Below, in pieces: positions 9,835 to 19,600 of a stretch of DNA of 64,000 bases. Location: the NCBI RefSeq assembly GCF_007751035.1, contig NZ_CP036433.1, positions 3,639,001 through 3,703,000 of the forward strand. Reading direction: 5' to 3'. How positions within the stretch are numbered: position 1 is the first letter of the stretch; each line of letters starts with the position of its first letter. Position numbers and translations under genes: made by a program. This stretch comes from Lignipirellula cremea (GTDB taxonomy: Bacteria; Planctomycetota; Planctomycetia; Pirellulales; Pirellulaceae). The notes beneath the pieces were generated by a model. The model worked only from the letters and a program-made list of their open reading frames with translations. It did not search any database and was not told the origin of the DNA.

Positions 9835-10084
9835 GTCGACCGCGTTCAGGTCGACAGCGAAAACGACAGCCAGCGTCCTGTCTCTCCACCAGCGATTTTC
9901 TCAATCTTTTGGGGGTCGGGCTGGCGTGGGGTGCGATCAAACCGCCTGCAGCGGATGTTCCGTCGCAACCGGATTTGGTGTATCCTCCGGTTTGGCAAGC
10001 GGGCCTGCTGTTGCAGCGCCCCGCGCCGGCTTGAGATCAGGCCCCGGCGAAGATCGTAGTTTCGCGCTCTAAGGATTATGGGCG

Positions 10085-10963
10085 ATGTCGTTTCTAAGCG
10101 GATTTGAACATTTTGTACGCGACAATGAGCCGATGGCGGCCCATACCTGGTTGCGTCTGGGCGGACCGGCTGAGTATTTCGCCGAGCCGACTTCGTTTGA
10201 GGAACTCAGCGCCCTGGTGGCGCGCTGCCGGCAGGAAGATGTGCCGGTGCGGCTGCTGGGAGGCGGGTCCAACATTCTGGTGCGCGATGAAGGCGTCGCC
10301 GGGATGGTGGTGCGGTTGGCCGCGCCCGTCTTCTGTGACATCCAGGTATCAGGCGATCGTATCCAGGCGGGCGCCGGCGCGAAGCTGTCGCATTTGATTT
10401 CCACCGCGGTGCGCGAAGGGCTTTCTGGTCTGGAAGATCTGGTAGGCATTCCGGGTACGGTCGGCGGGGCCTTGCGCGGCAACAGCGGCGGCGATAACAG
10501 CGATCTGGGCCAGTGGACCGCGGCCGCCCAGGTGCTGACCCGCAGCGGCGAGATTCTCACCCATGAACGCCGGTCAATGAACTTCGCTTACCGGCAAAGC
10601 AGCCTTGATGAACTGGTCATTCTGCAGGGCGCCTTCCAGCTGGAAGCGGGTAATCCGGTCGAATTGACCAAGCGGATGCAGAAAATCTGGATCGAGAAAA
10701 AAGCCAACCAGCCCGGCAGCGACCAGAACTGCGGCGCCATTTTCAAAAATCCCGGCGGCGTGTCTGCTTCGTCGCTGATTGAACAGGCAGGCCTGCGCAA
10801 CGCCAGTGTAGGGGAGGCCGAAGTCTTCGACCGACGCCCCAACTATCTGGTCGCCCACCCCGGCGCCAGCAGCGACGATGTGTTGCGGCTGATTGACCTG
10901 ATCCGCAGCCATGTGCAGGACAATCTTGGGGTGGAACTGGAAACTGCCATTGAAGTCTGGTAG
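10085..10963 (+). CDS. murB: MurB homologue (UDP-N-acetylenolpyruvoylglucosamine reductase) lacking both acid residues
   Basis: A 292-residue FAD-dependent MurB homologue. MurB reduces UDP-GlcNAc-enolpyruvate to UDP-MurNAc with NADPH in the second committed step of peptidoglycan synthesis. FAD-binding hallmarks are intact: LGGGSNILV (58-66) and GIPGTVGGAL (121-130). The substrate/active-site arginine is kept in FAYRQSS (R170). The proton-donor position in the motif (S/C)-x-F-K-N-P reads NCGAIFKNP, with Ala218 where Ser (or Cys) is expected. The C-terminal catalytic Glu of the L-E-x-E-V type motif reads LETAIEVW, with Ala288. Both alanine codons (GCC) were checked in the DNA. The family assignment is sure; full activity is doubtful. 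An FtsQ-like gene follows 248 bases downstream, as in division/cell-wall clusters. Confidence 0.9.
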   Translation: MSFLSGFEHFVRDNEPMAAHTWLRLGGPAEYFAEPTSFEELSALVARCRQEDVPVRLLGGGSNILVRDEGVAGMVVRLAAPVFCDIQVSGDRIQAGAGAKLSHLISTAVREGLSGLEDLVGIPGTVGGALRGNSGGDNSDLGQWTAAAQVLTRSGEILTHERRSMNFAYRQSSLDELVILQGAFQLEAGNPVELTKRMQKIWIEKKANQPGSDQNCGAIFKNPGGVSASSLIEQAGLRNASVGEAEVFDRRPNYLVAHPGASSDDVLRLIDLIRSHVQDNLGVELETAIEVW

Positions 10964-11211
10964 GCCCAGCGACCGATGAAAGAAGAAGGGAGATAGCCGG
11001 CGCAGGGCGCCTTGAGGGCGCTGCTGGCATAATTCCTTCGCGCCTTAAGCCTGCGCGGCCGACGTGCTTTGCGGCAGTAAACCGCAGTCGGTCGCAGGGG
11101 GCGGAACGCTCGCTTTTCCGACAACCGCACGGTTCTTGCCAGCCGGTCGTCCTTTGCCGGAAAATGGCGGCCGGCGCGCATCGATGCTCGTCTGGCTGGC
11201 TGGAGGCGATC

Positions 11212-12135
11212 ATGGCGGAGCCCAAAAAACGCAGTAAAAAGTCCGAGCCGGCGGCCGCTCCGCCGCCCTGGTGGCGCAGCACGACCTTTCGTCTTTCCGC
11301 CATGGGGCTGGTCATCGGTTTTGCGTGTGGGATGGCCGCTTACGGCTGGTCCAAGCTGAGCGACCGCATCCTGGGCCATGGCCGCTTTGTCCTGCGGCCG
11401 GCGATGATCGAGTCGACCCCCCAGCCGAAGTGGATCCATGGCGATGTCAAAGCGCAAGTGTTTGACAAAGCCGAACTGGCCGGCGTTTCGATGCTGGATC
11501 CCCAGGCGGCCGTCAAGGTAAACAACGCCTTCGCCCTGCACACCTGGGTCGCCGAAGTCAAAGAGGTCCGCAAATACGCCGGACCGCGGATCGTGGTCGA
11601 CCTGGTGTATCGTCGCCCGACCGCCATGGTCGAGGTGCTTGATCTGCATGGCGAACGGGGACTGTTGCCGGTCGACGATCATGGCGTGCTCCTGCCGCCG
11701 GAAGATTTTTCGCCGACCAAGGCGCTTGAGTTCCCCCGGATTGCGATTGACTACACACAGCCCGCCGGCGGCGTAGGGGCCGGCTGGGGCGATCCCCGTG
11801 TGGCTTCGGCGGCGGCGGTTGCGGCCGCGCTGCTGGACGACTGGAGCGCTCTCAAGCTGTATCGAGTCCGCTCCATGGCAGGCAGTTCCGCCCGCAGCAG
11901 CGACACTCCCCAGTTCGACATCGTCACCCGCGAGGGCGCGCTCCTGATCTGGGGTCGTCCGCCCGGCAGAGAGACGGCCGGCGAGGCCACCGCCAGCCAG
12001 AAAGTCGAACGGCTCAAAGCGTACGTGGCCAAACACGGCCCGCTCGACCAGCAACTGCCGCTGGAGCTGGACCTGCGCGACGCTTCCGCGCTCTCCCGCC
12101 GCACCGCCAGCGGAGAACGGGAACTGCTCCGCTAA
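11212..12135 (+). CDS. FtsQ/DivIB-like single-pass membrane protein
   Basis: A 307-residue protein: a basic cytoplasmic N-terminus (PKKRSKKSEP), Pro-rich stretch, one transmembrane segment (about 23-43), then an extracytoplasmic domain. Residues about 95-150 (NNAFALHTWVAEVKEVRKY, then IVVDLVYRRPTAMVEV) match the beta-POTRA pattern of FtsQ/DivIB, in which hPWV-x-x-V-x-V is followed by a V-E-R-x-P-x-A segment. FtsQ bridges early and late division proteins in walled bacteria. The start has GGAGG six bases upstream; an earlier in-frame ATG has none. Its position after murB matches the usual murB-ftsQ order. Planctomycetes lack FtsZ, so a different partner set is expected. Similarity is by pattern, moderate certainty. 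Confidence 0.62.
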   Translation: MAEPKKRSKKSEPAAAPPPWWRSTTFRLSAMGLVIGFACGMAAYGWSKLSDRILGHGRFVLRPAMIESTPQPKWIHGDVKAQVFDKAELAGVSMLDPQAAVKVNNAFALHTWVAEVKEVRKYAGPRIVVDLVYRRPTAMVEVLDLHGERGLLPVDDHGVLLPPEDFSPTKALEFPRIAIDYTQPAGGVGAGWGDPRVASAAAVAAALLDDWSALKLYRVRSMAGSSARSSDTPQFDIVTREGALLIWGRPPGRETAGEATASQKVERLKAYVAKHGPLDQQLPLELDLRDASALSRRTASGERELLR

Positions 12136-12157
12136 CCCGCCAACTTCCGTAGCGGAC

Positions 12158-14407
12158 CTAGCGGAAGTAGTACAGCATGAACACGGCCGCTCCGCACAGG
12201 ATGCCAGCCAGGATCCGGTCGTCGGTCAGGAACGAGGACGGCACGTCCGTCGCTTCGATCGCATTCGTCTTTCCGCCATCAGGCTTTGCATCGTCCGTCT
12301 TGCTGGTGACAGGGTTGCCATCGTCGGGGTGGCGGCGGCTCCAAACGACCGAACTGGCAAACATGGCCAGCGTCCAGAGTCCTCCCAGTCCGCCGGCGAC
12401 AAAGGGGCTGATCAGGTCGGACGTCATCGCCATTCCCAACGCCACGAACACGGCAAGCGTAATCGCCAGCACGGCGAAAATCGCCTTCAAGACGTACGGC
12501 TGATGGCCGCCCAGGTCGGTCCAGATCATGCGTCCTTTCTCGGGATTAAAAGGCGTCGCGTAGCTGACGCCCACATAGACGACCGTGCAGAGCAGGATCG
12601 ACACCACCATGCGATGGAAGAAATTCAGCTGCGGGCCCAGGTACTGCTCTAACAGAATCTGCCGGGAGCCGACCAGTGGCAGCGGCGCCGATAGCGCCTC
12701 GCGTTGATCCTGCAGGAACGCCTCCTGTTCGGCCGCTGAGCCCTGCAGTTGCGGCGGCAGTTCTTTGGCCGGGAAATCGGCGATCTGCTTTTCTCCCTGC
12801 AGGATCTGCCAGGTTGTGGGCGGCATGCCCAGGAATTCGTTGTAGGATTTCTCGGCGGCGAAGGAGAGCACCACGCCCAGCACAATCGCCGCAAATCCGG
12901 CCGTCGGCGTGCCCCGTTTCCACAGCATCCCCAGGCCAAAAGCGACCAGCAGCCCTGGCGTAAAGTAATTCTGCCAGTCGGCGATCAGCAGAAAAAAGTT
13001 GCTTTTGGTGTTAGGGTCGAGCAGTAACGCCAGCAGGGCCGCCAGCGAAACAAAGAACAAAATCGACATCCGGCCGACATTGATCATCTCCCGGTCGCTC
13101 GCCTGGGGGCGAAAGTAACGGCGGTAAATATCGATGGTGACGATCGTCGCAGCCGAGTTCATCATGGAGTCGATCGACGACAAAATCGCCCCGATCAGCC
13201 CGGCCGAGATCAGGCCGATCAGCCCGCAGTTGGCGGGGATCACCATCAGCATCGCCTCGGTGAAGGCGGCGTCCTGGGCCACATTCCGGTTGGCGTCGCG
13301 GAACATATAAAACGCCGCGACGCCGCCGGCGATGGCGAAAAACGGGATCGTCAGTTTCAGAAAACCGGCCGCGATAATCCCCAGCCGGGCCTGCCGATCG
13401 CTCCTGGCTCCGAGCGCCCTTTGCACGATGAACTGGTTGGTGCCCCAGTAAAAACAGTGCATGATCATGAGTCCGGTCAGCACGCCCGTCCAGGGCAATT
13501 TGGGGTGGCTCATCGGTCGATACAGGCCCATCTTGCGACCGGGGAATTCGGCCGGATTGATTGCCTCGCCCGCGGCGGCCGCGCTGATTTCGGCCGCTTG
13601 CCGCGCTTCGCCAGCCTCCCGGTCGAGCTCCATCATTCGGTTCCAGCCGCCGACCTGGTAGAAGATCAGCAGCGCGACGGCGATGCCGGCGGCCAGCAGT
13701 AAAATGGACTGGATGAAGTCGGTCCAGATCACCGCCTTCAGGCCGCCCAGGATCGTATAGCTGGCGGCGATCGCAGCCAGCGCCAAGACAAAGGCGACGT
13801 ACCAGGACTGCTTGATGTGGGTCCTGGGAACGGCCGGATCGATCACTACGGAACCAACGGTCTGCCCTTCGCTGGCCGCATTCGCAGCGGCAGGGTCCAC
13901 CTCTCTGGCGGCGGCAGGCGGCGCTTCCATGGCGTAACGTCCGGCCAGGATGCACATGGAACGGGAGCCGATATACAGCCCCGGCGCCAGCTGGATCATC
14001 ACCATGATGATGACCATGATCACGGCGTAACTCAAACGGCTGCGATGGTCGTACCGGTGCTCCAGGTACTCCGACAGCGTGTAAACATTCAGCTTCCGAT
14101 ACACGGGCAAAAAGCCGTAGCACAGCAGCGTCAGCCCGGCGATGGCTCCGATTTCAAAGTGGCTTTGCGCAAAGCCGATCGCCATGCCGACGCCCATCAT
14201 GCCGACCATATGGTTGGCGCTGACATTACTGCCAAAGATCGAACCGGCCACGCCCCACCAGGGGATCGACTTCCCGGCCAGGAAGTAGTCTTCCGACGTT
14301 TCTTCCTTGCGGCCGGCCAGGAAACCGACCGTCATGGCGGCAATCAGCGCTGCGAGAAAAACCAGAATATCCCACAGGCCAAAAACGACCTGGCTGTCTT
14401 GCGGCAT
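12158..14407 (-). CDS. sodium:solute symporter (SSS/SLC5 family)
   Basis: A 749-residue inner-membrane transporter of the sodium/solute symporter family. It begins with the typical segment LAGRKEETSEDYFLAGKSIPWW and continues GSIFGSNVSANHMVGMMG, the unwound first core helix that binds sodium and substrate. About 13-14 hydrophobic helices are visible. Relative to the usual 500-600 residues it carries extra hydrophilic loops around residues 180-215 and 265-310, and a loop of about 60 residues after about 540, with a further Pro/Asp-rich tail before a final helix. AAGGGAT precedes the start. The substrate cannot be read from sequence; sugar or organic-acid uptake is the commonest role. It is convergent with the FtsQ-like gene. 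Confidence 0.9.
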   Translation of the reverse strand: MPQDSQVVFGLWDILVFLAALIAAMTVGFLAGRKEETSEDYFLAGKSIPWWGVAGSIFGSNVSANHMVGMMGVGMAIGFAQSHFEIGAIAGLTLLCYGFLPVYRKLNVYTLSEYLEHRYDHRSRLSYAVIMVIIMVMIQLAPGLYIGSRSMCILAGRYAMEAPPAAAREVDPAAANAASEGQTVGSVVIDPAVPRTHIKQSWYVAFVLALAAIAASYTILGGLKAVIWTDFIQSILLLAAGIAVALLIFYQVGGWNRMMELDREAGEARQAAEISAAAAGEAINPAEFPGRKMGLYRPMSHPKLPWTGVLTGLMIMHCFYWGTNQFIVQRALGARSDRQARLGIIAAGFLKLTIPFFAIAGGVAAFYMFRDANRNVAQDAAFTEAMLMVIPANCGLIGLISAGLIGAILSSIDSMMNSAATIVTIDIYRRYFRPQASDREMINVGRMSILFFVSLAALLALLLDPNTKSNFFLLIADWQNYFTPGLLVAFGLGMLWKRGTPTAGFAAIVLGVVLSFAAEKSYNEFLGMPPTTWQILQGEKQIADFPAKELPPQLQGSAAEQEAFLQDQREALSAPLPLVGSRQILLEQYLGPQLNFFHRMVVSILLCTVVYVGVSYATPFNPEKGRMIWTDLGGHQPYVLKAIFAVLAITLAVFVALGMAMTSDLISPFVAGGLGGLWTLAMFASSVVWSRRHPDDGNPVTSKTDDAKPDGGKTNAIEATDVPSSFLTDDRILAGILCGAAVFMLYYFR

Positions 14408-14640
14408 GAAACCGATCCCTTGAGAAGCGCTACGAGAACCCGATCGGGTTCCGCCCTGGCGATCAACGGCCGGGACGCTGGCTGGAAAACAGTCGAGGAA
14501 ACCGGTGACTATAAGTGGCCCAGCCCGCGCCGGCAACTATCGGAGTCGCAGGATGTCGAGCCAGGGCGCCCCAGGACCGTCGGGCGCCGCGGCCCTGCCG
14601 AGTACCCGTAAGCCCGTGCCTGGCAGGCGATAACCGCCGA

Positions 14641-15003
14641 CTACTTCGACGCGTGCTGCAGTTTCCGCGCGGCCCGACGGACCAGCGGCAGCAGGGAACG
14701 GCGGATCGCGTGGTAGTCGCACGCGGCTCCCTTGCGCGGACGGATGACCAGGTCCAGCCCCGGCGGCAAGTCAGCCTGGCACTGGCGGAAGACCTCGCGA
14801 AGGCGCCGTTTCCAGCGATTCCGCTCGACCGCATTGCCCACTTTCCGAGAGACCGACAGCCCCAGCCGGGTCACGTCCCGGCCGTTGCGCCGCGCTAACA
14901 GCACCAGCACCTCATCGGCCGCATGCAGATGGTCGGCGTAAAAGATCGCGAAGTCTTCGCGACTGCGAAGGCGGCGCTGCGGCGGGAAGCGGTTGTCGGT
15001 CAT
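14641..15003 (-). CDS. rnpA: ribonuclease P protein component
   Basis: A 120-residue basic protein with the RNase P protein signature RNRWKRRLREVFR (RNR motif) and SRKVGNAVERN. RnpA binds the catalytic RNase P RNA and helps bind the 5' leader of precursor tRNAs. Its start codon overlaps the stop of the small membrane-protein gene upstream by ATGA, so the two are translationally coupled. The usual neighbours rpmH (L34) and yidC are not adjacent, and the RNase P RNA gene was not seen in the window. Confidence 0.93.
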   Translation of the reverse strand: MTDNRFPPQRRLRSREDFAIFYADHLHAADEVLVLLARRNGRDVTRLGLSVSRKVGNAVERNRWKRRLREVFRQCQADLPPGLDLVIRPRKGAACDYHAIRRSLLPLVRRAARKLQHASK

Positions 15004-15275
15004 TCGTCGTCCAGATGATCCTGTTTGATGGCTTTTTCGGCCCAGTCGTCGGGGTTGTCGCCGTGGCGTCCAAACGGCAAATGGGTCGGCGACTGGATGT
15101 ACCGCCGCGTGATCCGTCCGCCCAGCCAGACCAGCAGGATCATCCCAATGCCTAGCAGGACGAGTCCCACAAACGCGGCCAGCGTGGCGGCCTGGTGTTG
15201 GCGGTCGAGCTTCAGCCAGCCCGGCTTTGGTTTATCCGCCTGCCAGAGCAGCAGGGCCATCAGCCACGGCGACAT
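15000..15275 (-). CDS. small single-pass membrane protein coupled to rnpA
   Basis: A 91-residue protein with an N-terminal hydrophobic stretch (MSPWLMALLLW), a central transmembrane helix (about 36-57, TLAAFVGLVLLGIGMILLVWLG) and a charged C-terminus ending DHLDDE. The ATG chosen has a strong GGGGGAG site eight bases upstream; a GTG 15 bases earlier is possible. It overlaps rnpA by four bases. I do not recognise the family; co-translation with rnpA suggests a constitutive housekeeping or membrane-insertion context, which is inference. Confidence 0.7.
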   Translation of the reverse strand: MSPWLMALLLWQADKPKPGWLKLDRQHQAATLAAFVGLVLLGIGMILLVWLGGRITRRYIQSPTHLPFGRHGDNPDDWAEKAIKQDHLDDE

Positions 15276-15560
15276 GGTTCTCTCCCCCACTCCAAGGCGA
15301 TCTGAGCATCACGGCGGCGGAGCAGTCCGCACCGACGGCCCCGTTTCCCTTTGTTGAGCCTATTCTAAGCCGTGGCGTGCGGGAACCAATCCCCAGTACA
15401 CTAAACGTTTTCGCAGGCTGTTTTCACGCGAGACTTGCCGCAGTCTGACGACAGCAGGCGTCCCTGCAGGACGGTCGTCTGACCCGCCAGGTTCACGCAG
15501 GACGTTCACCGATTGTCCGCTTTCGATTGTCCGCTTTTTTCCTTCCCTCGAAAGACACCC

Positions 15561-15971
15561 ATGACGGAGCAAGCCGAGACCGAGCGTTATCTGGCGCTAC
15601 AGGCCGTGATGATGCCGCGCGATACGAACGTGCACGGCACCATCTTTGGCGGCGTGCTGCTGAGTTACATCGACCAGGCCGGCGCCGTCGGGGCCCGCCG
15701 GGCGATCCAGATGCGCGGCTCGTCGGTGGACGCCGTGGTCACCGTGGCGATGAACGGGGTCGAATTCCATCAGCCGGTTTTTGTCGGCGATGTGGTCGCT
15801 TTTTATAGTCAAGTGACGAAGATCGGCCGCACTTCGATCACGGTCGATGTGGTCGTAGAGGCTGACCGGAACCAGGAACCCGTGCTGCTCACCCAGGCGA
15901 AAGTCGTCTACGTGGCCGTCAAACTGGTCGACGGCTCCCCCATCCCGATACCGATCTTTGACGAAGCGTAA
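15561..15971 (+). CDS. acyl-CoA thioesterase, hotdog fold (YciA/ACOT type)
   Basis: A 136-residue single-hotdog thioesterase that hydrolyses acyl-CoA to free acid and CoA. Family marks: MMPRDTNVHGTIFGGVLLSYIDQAG at the start of the fold (Asn-x-His-Gly then Gly-Gly and an Asp in the central helix), VTVAMNGVEFHQPVFVGDVV, and an ITVDVVVEA strand. The start is the ATG after the AAAGACACCC leader; a 16-residue upstream extension is basic and unlike the family. It forms hexamers or dimers in known members and is cytosolic. No pathway partner is adjacent. Confidence 0.88.
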   Translation: MTEQAETERYLALQAVMMPRDTNVHGTIFGGVLLSYIDQAGAVGARRAIQMRGSSVDAVVTVAMNGVEFHQPVFVGDVVAFYSQVTKIGRTSITVDVVVEADRNQEPVLLTQAKVVYVAVKLVDGSPIPIPIFDEA

Positions 15972-16027
15972 CGGCCAGCCTTGCCGGATCGAAACCGCGG
16001 GGAACACAGGACTGCGAGGAGCTGGAA

Positions 16028-16624
16028 ATGTTTCCGACCATGGCCGATCAGTTCATGCAGCTGGGGTTGATCGTTTTTGCTTCGATCTTCACCTTGATGC
16101 TGGGCAGCGGCTTCCTGTTCTACTGGCGCACTCACCGCCGCGAAGCGTCGCCCGTCATTCTGGTGATTGGCGTTTTCTGCCTGCTTTTCAGTTGTTTAAT
16201 GGGCTGCGAGGGAGGCAGCGGCCTGCTGCTGGGAATGCGGTTTCGCGCGCAGCTGCGGCCCGGCAATATTGAGAAAATCGTGATTCGCAAAATCGAGGAA
16301 GAAGGCGACCTGCCGGGCGGCACGATGGTGGCGATCGACGACCCGGCGACGATCGATGCGACCGTGTCGACCCTGGAGCAGGTGACGGTCCGGTATCGCA
16401 ACCATGAGGCGTACGGCGTCGGCTACCAGGTGGAGTTCCTGCCAAAAAATGGGCAACGTTCCCTGTACCTGCTGGTCTTTGAACGGGACATCGACCAGAT
16501 CCTGGTGAACGTGGTCGTCCCCGTCGCCGGCCCGGCGGAACGGAATAGCCACAGCGAATTCGCCTGCCCCGGCCTGGTGGCGACCATTGCTAATCACTGG
16601 GAAGCGGCTCACCCGGAGCCGTAA
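16028..16624 (+). CDS. two-helix membrane protein, unknown function
   Basis: A 198-residue protein with two N-terminal hydrophobic helices (about 10-32 and 43-70, the second containing SCLMGCEGGSG) and a soluble C-terminal domain of about 130 residues with alternating beta-like strands (KIVIRKIEEEG, QVTVRYRNHEAYG, YLLVFERDIDQILVNVVVPV). GAGGAG lies near the start. The stop of the thioesterase gene is 56 bases upstream, so co-transcription is possible. I do not recognise a family; probably a lineage-specific planctomycete protein. Confidence 0.72.
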   Translation: MFPTMADQFMQLGLIVFASIFTLMLGSGFLFYWRTHRREASPVILVIGVFCLLFSCLMGCEGGSGLLLGMRFRAQLRPGNIEKIVIRKIEEEGDLPGGTMVAIDDPATIDATVSTLEQVTVRYRNHEAYGVGYQVEFLPKNGQRSLYLLVFERDIDQILVNVVVPVAGPAERNSHSEFACPGLVATIANHWEAAHPEP

Positions 16625-16695
16625 CCGTTCTCGCCCGCCATCGCGTTTTCCCAGAAGAATCGGCCATTCAACTGCAGCTCGCTCATGCCAGGCCG

Positions 16696-19600
16696 TCATG
16701 AAGCCGGATCGCTCGGCCGGTGGATGTGCGACGTGTCGATCGCGGCGGGCAGGTTCGCCCCGGGGAGAAAGCGGCCCTGGTCGTCGACGGGCGGGCCAGG
16801 CGGCGGGTTCAGACGGGACGGATACGGCATGCCGCGACGAAGGGCGAATGTCAGCTGATCGTAGCTTTCCAGGATGACGCGTTTCGTGCGATAGTCGCCC
16901 CGATGCCGGGCTTCATCCCGCCTGCGGACGATCGGAAAGGTGTCCAGGATATGCTCTACCGCCGCCCGCGGAGATAGCTGCCCCACGCTCTCGTCGTCGC
17001 CCAGGTAAAGGTGGAAGAAGGCGGCGTCCAGTTCGCACCGGATCTGAAACCGGCGTGCTTCATCCCAGCGGAAAGGCGGGCCGTCATAGCCGCAGTCCCG
17101 GGCAAACGGTTGCATGTCCCAGGCCGTATAAGTCAGCTCCAGCACTCGCGGCAGCAGCCAGTCCATGTGTGCGAGCACGCGGTCGCGGGCCGGTACAATC
17201 AGTTGCTCGAACACGCCGACCGGGATACTCGGCTGGCTCAGCGAGTTCCGCAAGCAGTAGTCCAGCACAAACGAGTTATACGCCGCCAGCAACGCCGCCA
17301 GTTCCCTCGCCGGCGGACCAAAGGTGAGAATCCAGCCGTACGAAGCGGCCCCCCAGGGCAGCAGGGCCGCAATCGCCGTGCGTTCATCCGTGCTGCGGGC
17401 TACCCGGCGAAAGCCGAGCAGCGCCGAATCGCAGTCTTTCTTCCGCCGCGCCAGACGCCGGGCCGTTTCCGTCAAAGGCGCCAGGTGCTGCGTGCGGACA
17501 GAGAAGCCAGGATCAAGCAGGAGCGATGCGGGAACTTCGGTGATCTGTGAACCGTCCTGCGAAGCAAAGCGATGCTGGTACTGATGCCCCAGTCGGCCTT
17601 CGTAAAGACGACCGTAGGCGGAAAGCGATTCGCCTGACTGGACGACTTCCTCCGTCGTTTGCAACAGGGCCGAGTCGCTTGTCATATTATAAACGCCCTG
17701 TTTGAACGTTACGTCCCATACCTGGTCTTTCCGCTGCTGTATTGCCGGATTCGCAAGAATGATATTCCTTGAAAACATCGCTTTCGAAAGCTCCGCATCC
17801 TGCGCGCTGCGAAATACAGGGCAAGTACGAGAGTTGGGGTTCAGCCTGGCAATATCGCTCGCAGTAAGCGGGAAGCGTCGCTGTGAATCACGCAGATCGG
17901 CGACCGACTGCGCAAAGAAAACAAAGGACGCGGGCTCTGTGTGAGAGCTTTCGCCGGTGGCTGTCAATAGACAGAACTTGTAGCTGCGATGTACGCCGGG
18001 AAAAATTGCGTCGCGGTTCTCAAAGTCATAGAGACTGACAAGACGCTTCTGTTCCGTGAGATACTGAAAGAAGAATTTATAAGTATTGTCCGTGGCGATA
18101 CCGGTCGGCACAATGCATCCCAGTCGACCGCCAGGCTTGAGCAGCGACAGGCTTAATTCCGCGAAAATTCCATAGGTATTGGTCCGTCCGCGCGCAGCAA
18201 GCGGATACCGCGACGAGCCTCGCACGAAATGGCTCCAGCCCTCGTGGGTGCGTTGATCCGCCGTAAACCGGGCATGCAGGCCTGGGTTTTGTGAGACCAG
18301 GACTTCAATCTTCTCTTTCCGTTTTGCACCGCTGGCGGCGGCAATGCCAGGGTGATGCCTGGCAAACCATTCTTGTTCTTTCAGTTCGGTATGCTCCCAG
18401 GGCGGATTACCCAGGACAATATCAAATCCCTTTCCTGTTGCAAGTTCCTCTTGCGTTTCGCGATCCGGTGGTGGCGGCAAAGGGAAGATTTCAGGGAAAG
18501 CCAGATACCAGTGAAAGAACTGAAAGGCGTCACGCAGTCTTTCTACTTCTTTCCGCACGGAGGGCGATAGCCTGCCGCCCTGGGACGACAGGTCGCGGAA
18601 TGTCTGTTCGGTCGGACAAAGACGCCCAAGTTTCGTAGCCGTCTTCTGCCATAAGAAGATCGCACACCAGGTATCTGCGACTAGTCGCGATGGGACAGGA
18701 TCGCGATGATGGAGAGCTTTTTCCAGAGGCTCAGACCGAGTACGGCAAGCGATTCGTTCCTGCTGGTTTTTCTTTTTGATTTCCGCGCAAACCTGCTTGT
18801 CGTCTCCTGGCAGCGGTTTGAATGCCGCCGCAGGTATTCCCTGGGCCAGCAGTTCGGGCGAGGCGCCGATCAGGCTGTTGCCGCACTGGATCCGGTGGTC
18901 GAAGAAAGCCAGCGACCGGCCCGGCTCCCGCGCTTCCCGCCACAGGCTGGCTTTACACAGCTCGACCGCCATCGGGTTGATGTCGACGCCGTAAAGGCAG
19001 CGCCCGATTACTTCACGCTTCGCCTGTTGTACTTCGCTCGGACAGGGCTGCTGGTCGCCGGTCCGCACGCGGGCCAGGTGCATCGCCATCCGATCCGCCG
19101 CGGCCAGGAGGAAGTGCCCGCTGCCGCACGCCGGGTCGCAAATTCTAATCGCCAGCAGAGCATGCCCGGCCAGCACTGATTGCCGCAGGGGGACGGCCGT
19201 CATGTCCCAGGCGGTCGCGAGATCGGGCAACCGCGAGTCGGTCGCCGGAACCTGAGCGAAGTTTGCAAAGGCGTTCTGGAAACGCGCGTCCACCTTGGCC
19301 CAGGGGCGGGTCGCCATCTGCTGCGCCGTATGGATCGCTTTCTCCGCCACCGGATCGAGGGCCGAATCCAGCAGGCATTCAATGAGCGCATGCGGCGTAT
19401 AGTAACTACCGCTCGTTTTTCGCTCATGGCCGGCGGCCGTGCCCAGAGTGAACTGGCCCGCCCGGCCATCGATTTCCGGGTGAAGTTCCAGCAGCCCTTC
19501 ATAGACGCCGCCCAGATCCTCGCTTGTCAGGTGGCCGAAGTCGAGCGACTCGTCCAGGCAACGGAAGGCGGCGAGCAGTTCTTTATCCGAAAGGATCGCG

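Noticed and set aside
12143-12168. Hairpin ACTTCCGTAG / CTAGCGGAAGT between the convergent FtsQ-like and symporter genes
   Set aside because: No T-run on either strand and one bulge, so it was not called as a terminator.
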